Source: Hyphomicrobiales bacterium (GTDB lineage Bacteria; Pseudomonadota; Alphaproteobacteria; Rhizobiales; Rhizobiaceae). Taken from it: a stretch of DNA of 32,987 bases. Every line of letters begins with the position of its first letter. The stretch's first letter is position 1. A program made the translations under genes and the position numbers. The notes under the pieces are model-generated. The model had not been told where the DNA came from. It ran no database searches and was given only the letters and a program-made list of their open reading frames with translations. Positions 31,780-32,987 of this stretch are shown here, one piece after another. The stretch spans positions 1-32,987 of the forward strand of contig JAATGD010000145.1 of the NCBI GenBank assembly GCA_015654965.1. Direction: 5' to 3'.

Positions 31780-32987
31780 CACTTGCCATTTTCACCGGAA
31801 CGCTTCTCGCGGCCATCGCTCTGGGTGGTCCGATTGCCTATGCGCTGATCATCACCGGCGCCGCGCTCATGTGGCAGATGGGCCTGTTCGACGGTCAGAT
31901 CATCGCGCAGAACATCCTCAATTCAGTCGACAATTTCCCCATGATCGCGGTGCCGCTGTTCATTCTGGCTGGCGAGATCATGAATACCGGCGGACTGTCG
32001 CGCCGCATCATCACGCTGGCGCAGTGCCTTGTCGGCCACCGCAAGGGGGGCCTGGGTTTTGTGGTCATCTTTGCCGGCCTCCTGCTTTCAAGCCTTTCGG
32101 GATCTGCGCTGGCCGATGCCGCATCTCTCTCGGCTCTGCTTCTGCCCATGATGGTCGCGGCCGGACACAGCAAGGAGCGCGCGGGCGGACTGATCGCATC
32201 CTCCGCCATCATCGCCCCGATCATTCCGCCCAGCATCGGCTTCATCGTGTTCGGCGTGGCGACCAATCTTTCCATCAGCAAGCTTTTCATGGCGGGCATC
32301 GCGCCCGGTCTCATGATCGCCGTCGCTCTTGCGGTAACGTGGTATTTCATCGCCCGTTCCGAAGATGTCGTCGAGCCGCCAGCGGCAAGCTGGGCCGAAA
32401 CGGGTCGTGCGTTGGTGGACAGCCTCTGGGCGCTGATGCTGCCGGTGATCATCATCGTGGGATTGCGCTTCGGCATCGTGACGCCGACGGAAGCGGCCGC
32501 CGTCGCCGCCATGTATGCGCTGTTTGTCGCCATGTTCATCTATCGAGAACTCTCCATCGCCGATCTGGCGGACATCATTTTTCGCGCGGGAAAAACCTCT
32601 GCCGGTGTGATGTTTCTGGTCGCAGCCGCAGCCGTTCCGGCATGGATGATCAATATCGCCGATATTCCCGGCCAGATCATTACGCTGGTCGAGCCGTTCA
32701 TGGACAACCCGCAATTGCTGGTTTTCGTGCTGATGCTGCTGATCATCGTGGTCGGCACCGCAATGGACCTGACGCCGACCATCCTGCTGCTGGGTCCCAT
32801 TCTGGTGCCGGTGGTGGATGCTGCCGGCGTCGACCCGATCTATTTCGGCGTCCTGTTCATGATCAACTGTGCGATCGGCCTGATCACGCCGCCCGTGGGG
32901 ACGGTGCTCAACGTCGTCTGTGCGGTGGGCAAGATGGACTATGGCGCGCTGGTGCGCGGCAGTTTTCCCTTCTTCCTTGCGGAAACC
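31776..32987 (+). CDS. TRAP transporter large permease (DctM family), 3' end beyond window
   Basis: A reading frame of 404 codons with no stop, open at the right edge; family length is about 425-440, so only the last 20-35 residues are missing. It begins ATGACACTTGCC and is coupled by ATGA to the small permease. Family segments include NSVDNFPMIAVPLFILAGEIM, LSSLSGSALADAASLSALLLPMM, IIAPIIPPSIGFIVFG and INCAIGLITPPVGTVLNVV. The predicted membrane protein carries the ion-coupled transport path. Substrates of the family are C4-dicarboxylates, sialic acid and other organic acids. No binding-protein (DctP) gene is in the window and it may lie beyond the edge. Confidence 0.9.
   Translation, partial: MTLAIFTGTLLAAIALGGPIAYALIITGAALMWQMGLFDGQIIAQNILNSVDNFPMIAVPLFILAGEIMNTGGLSRRIITLAQCLVGHRKGGLGFVVIFAGLLLSSLSGSALADAASLSALLLPMMVAAGHSKERAGGLIASSAIIAPIIPPSIGFIVFGVATNLSISKLFMAGIAPGLMIAVALAVTWYFIARSEDVVEPPAASWAETGRALVDSLWALMLPVIIIVGLRFGIVTPTEAAAVAAMYALFVAMFIYRELSIADLADIIFRAGKTSAGVMFLVAAAAVPAWMINIADIPGQIITLVEPFMDNPQLLVFVLMLLIIVVGTAMDLTPTILLLGPILVPVVDAAGVDPIYFGVLFMINCAIGLITPPVGTVLNVVCAVGKMDYGALVRGSFPFFLAET

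Noticed and set aside
1..32987. Mobile element, prophage, CRISPR or tRNA/rRNA content
   Set aside because: No transposase, integrase, regular repeat-spacer array or recognisable RNA gene was seen; the repeats found are intergenic palindromic elements.

Overview
The window looks like a piece of an alphaproteobacterial (Hyphomicrobiales) genome, most likely Brucella/Ochrobactrum or a close relative. The grounds are a moderately high GC content, two-hairpin intergenic palindromic elements of a type seen in this group, and close family matches to D-aminopeptidase (Dap) and DmpA, both first described in Ochrobactrum anthropi. Chromosome or plasmid location cannot be told from the sequence. I saw no rRNA, tRNA, CRISPR array, transposase or phage gene. 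Almost everything is uptake plus catabolism of nitrogen compounds.

Layout, left to right. (A) 1-2467: a minus-strand pair, an ArgE-type deacetylase and the start of a 2-hydroxyacid dehydrogenase, then a plus-strand GNAT acetyltransferase. (B) 2464-11409: a LysR regulator divergent from a seven-gene plus-strand operon encoding a complete polyamine/opine-type ABC transporter (ATPase, binding protein, two permeases) interleaved with a HAD type II hydrolase, a DAO-fold FAD oxidase and a GMC alcohol dehydrogenase. (C) 11450-15180: a minus-strand operon with a second DAO-fold FAD oxidase and a polar amino-acid ABC transporter, divergent from an XRE-cupin regulator (15323-15955) across an operator-rich gap. 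(D) 16081-18070: a third DAO-fold FAD oxidase followed by a double-cupin protein. (E) 18283-24175: a second complete polar amino-acid ABC transporter joined to a MmgE/PrpD-family protein and an NtaA/SnaA/DszA-type flavin monooxygenase, ended by a strong bidirectional terminator. (F) 24228-30036: an M19 dipeptidase, a D-aminopeptidase, a LysR regulator, a D-amino-acid aminotransferase-like enzyme and a DmpA-type peptidase. (G) 30252-end: a GntR/FCD regulator and the two membrane subunits of a TRAP transporter; the large subunit runs off the right edge.

How the genes may work together (inference). Blocks B-E each pair a transporter or regulator with flavin enzymes that attack C-N bonds, so they look like separate modules for importing secondary amines, opine-like compounds or aminopolycarboxylates and oxidising them to amino acids and keto acids. 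Block F reads as a set for dismantling D-residue-containing peptides (dipeptidase, D-aminopeptidase, DmpA) and transaminating the freed D-amino acids; the TRAP transporter beside it could carry an organic acid. Four regulators of three families sit beside their presumed targets, and several neighbouring gaps hold perfect palindromes that are candidate operators.

Recurrent non-coding structure: each of the three periplasmic binding-protein genes is followed by stable stem-loops before the downstream permease gene, and two of the three palindromic elements supply the TAG stop codon of the gene upstream. Every gene-free gap is below about 300 bp.
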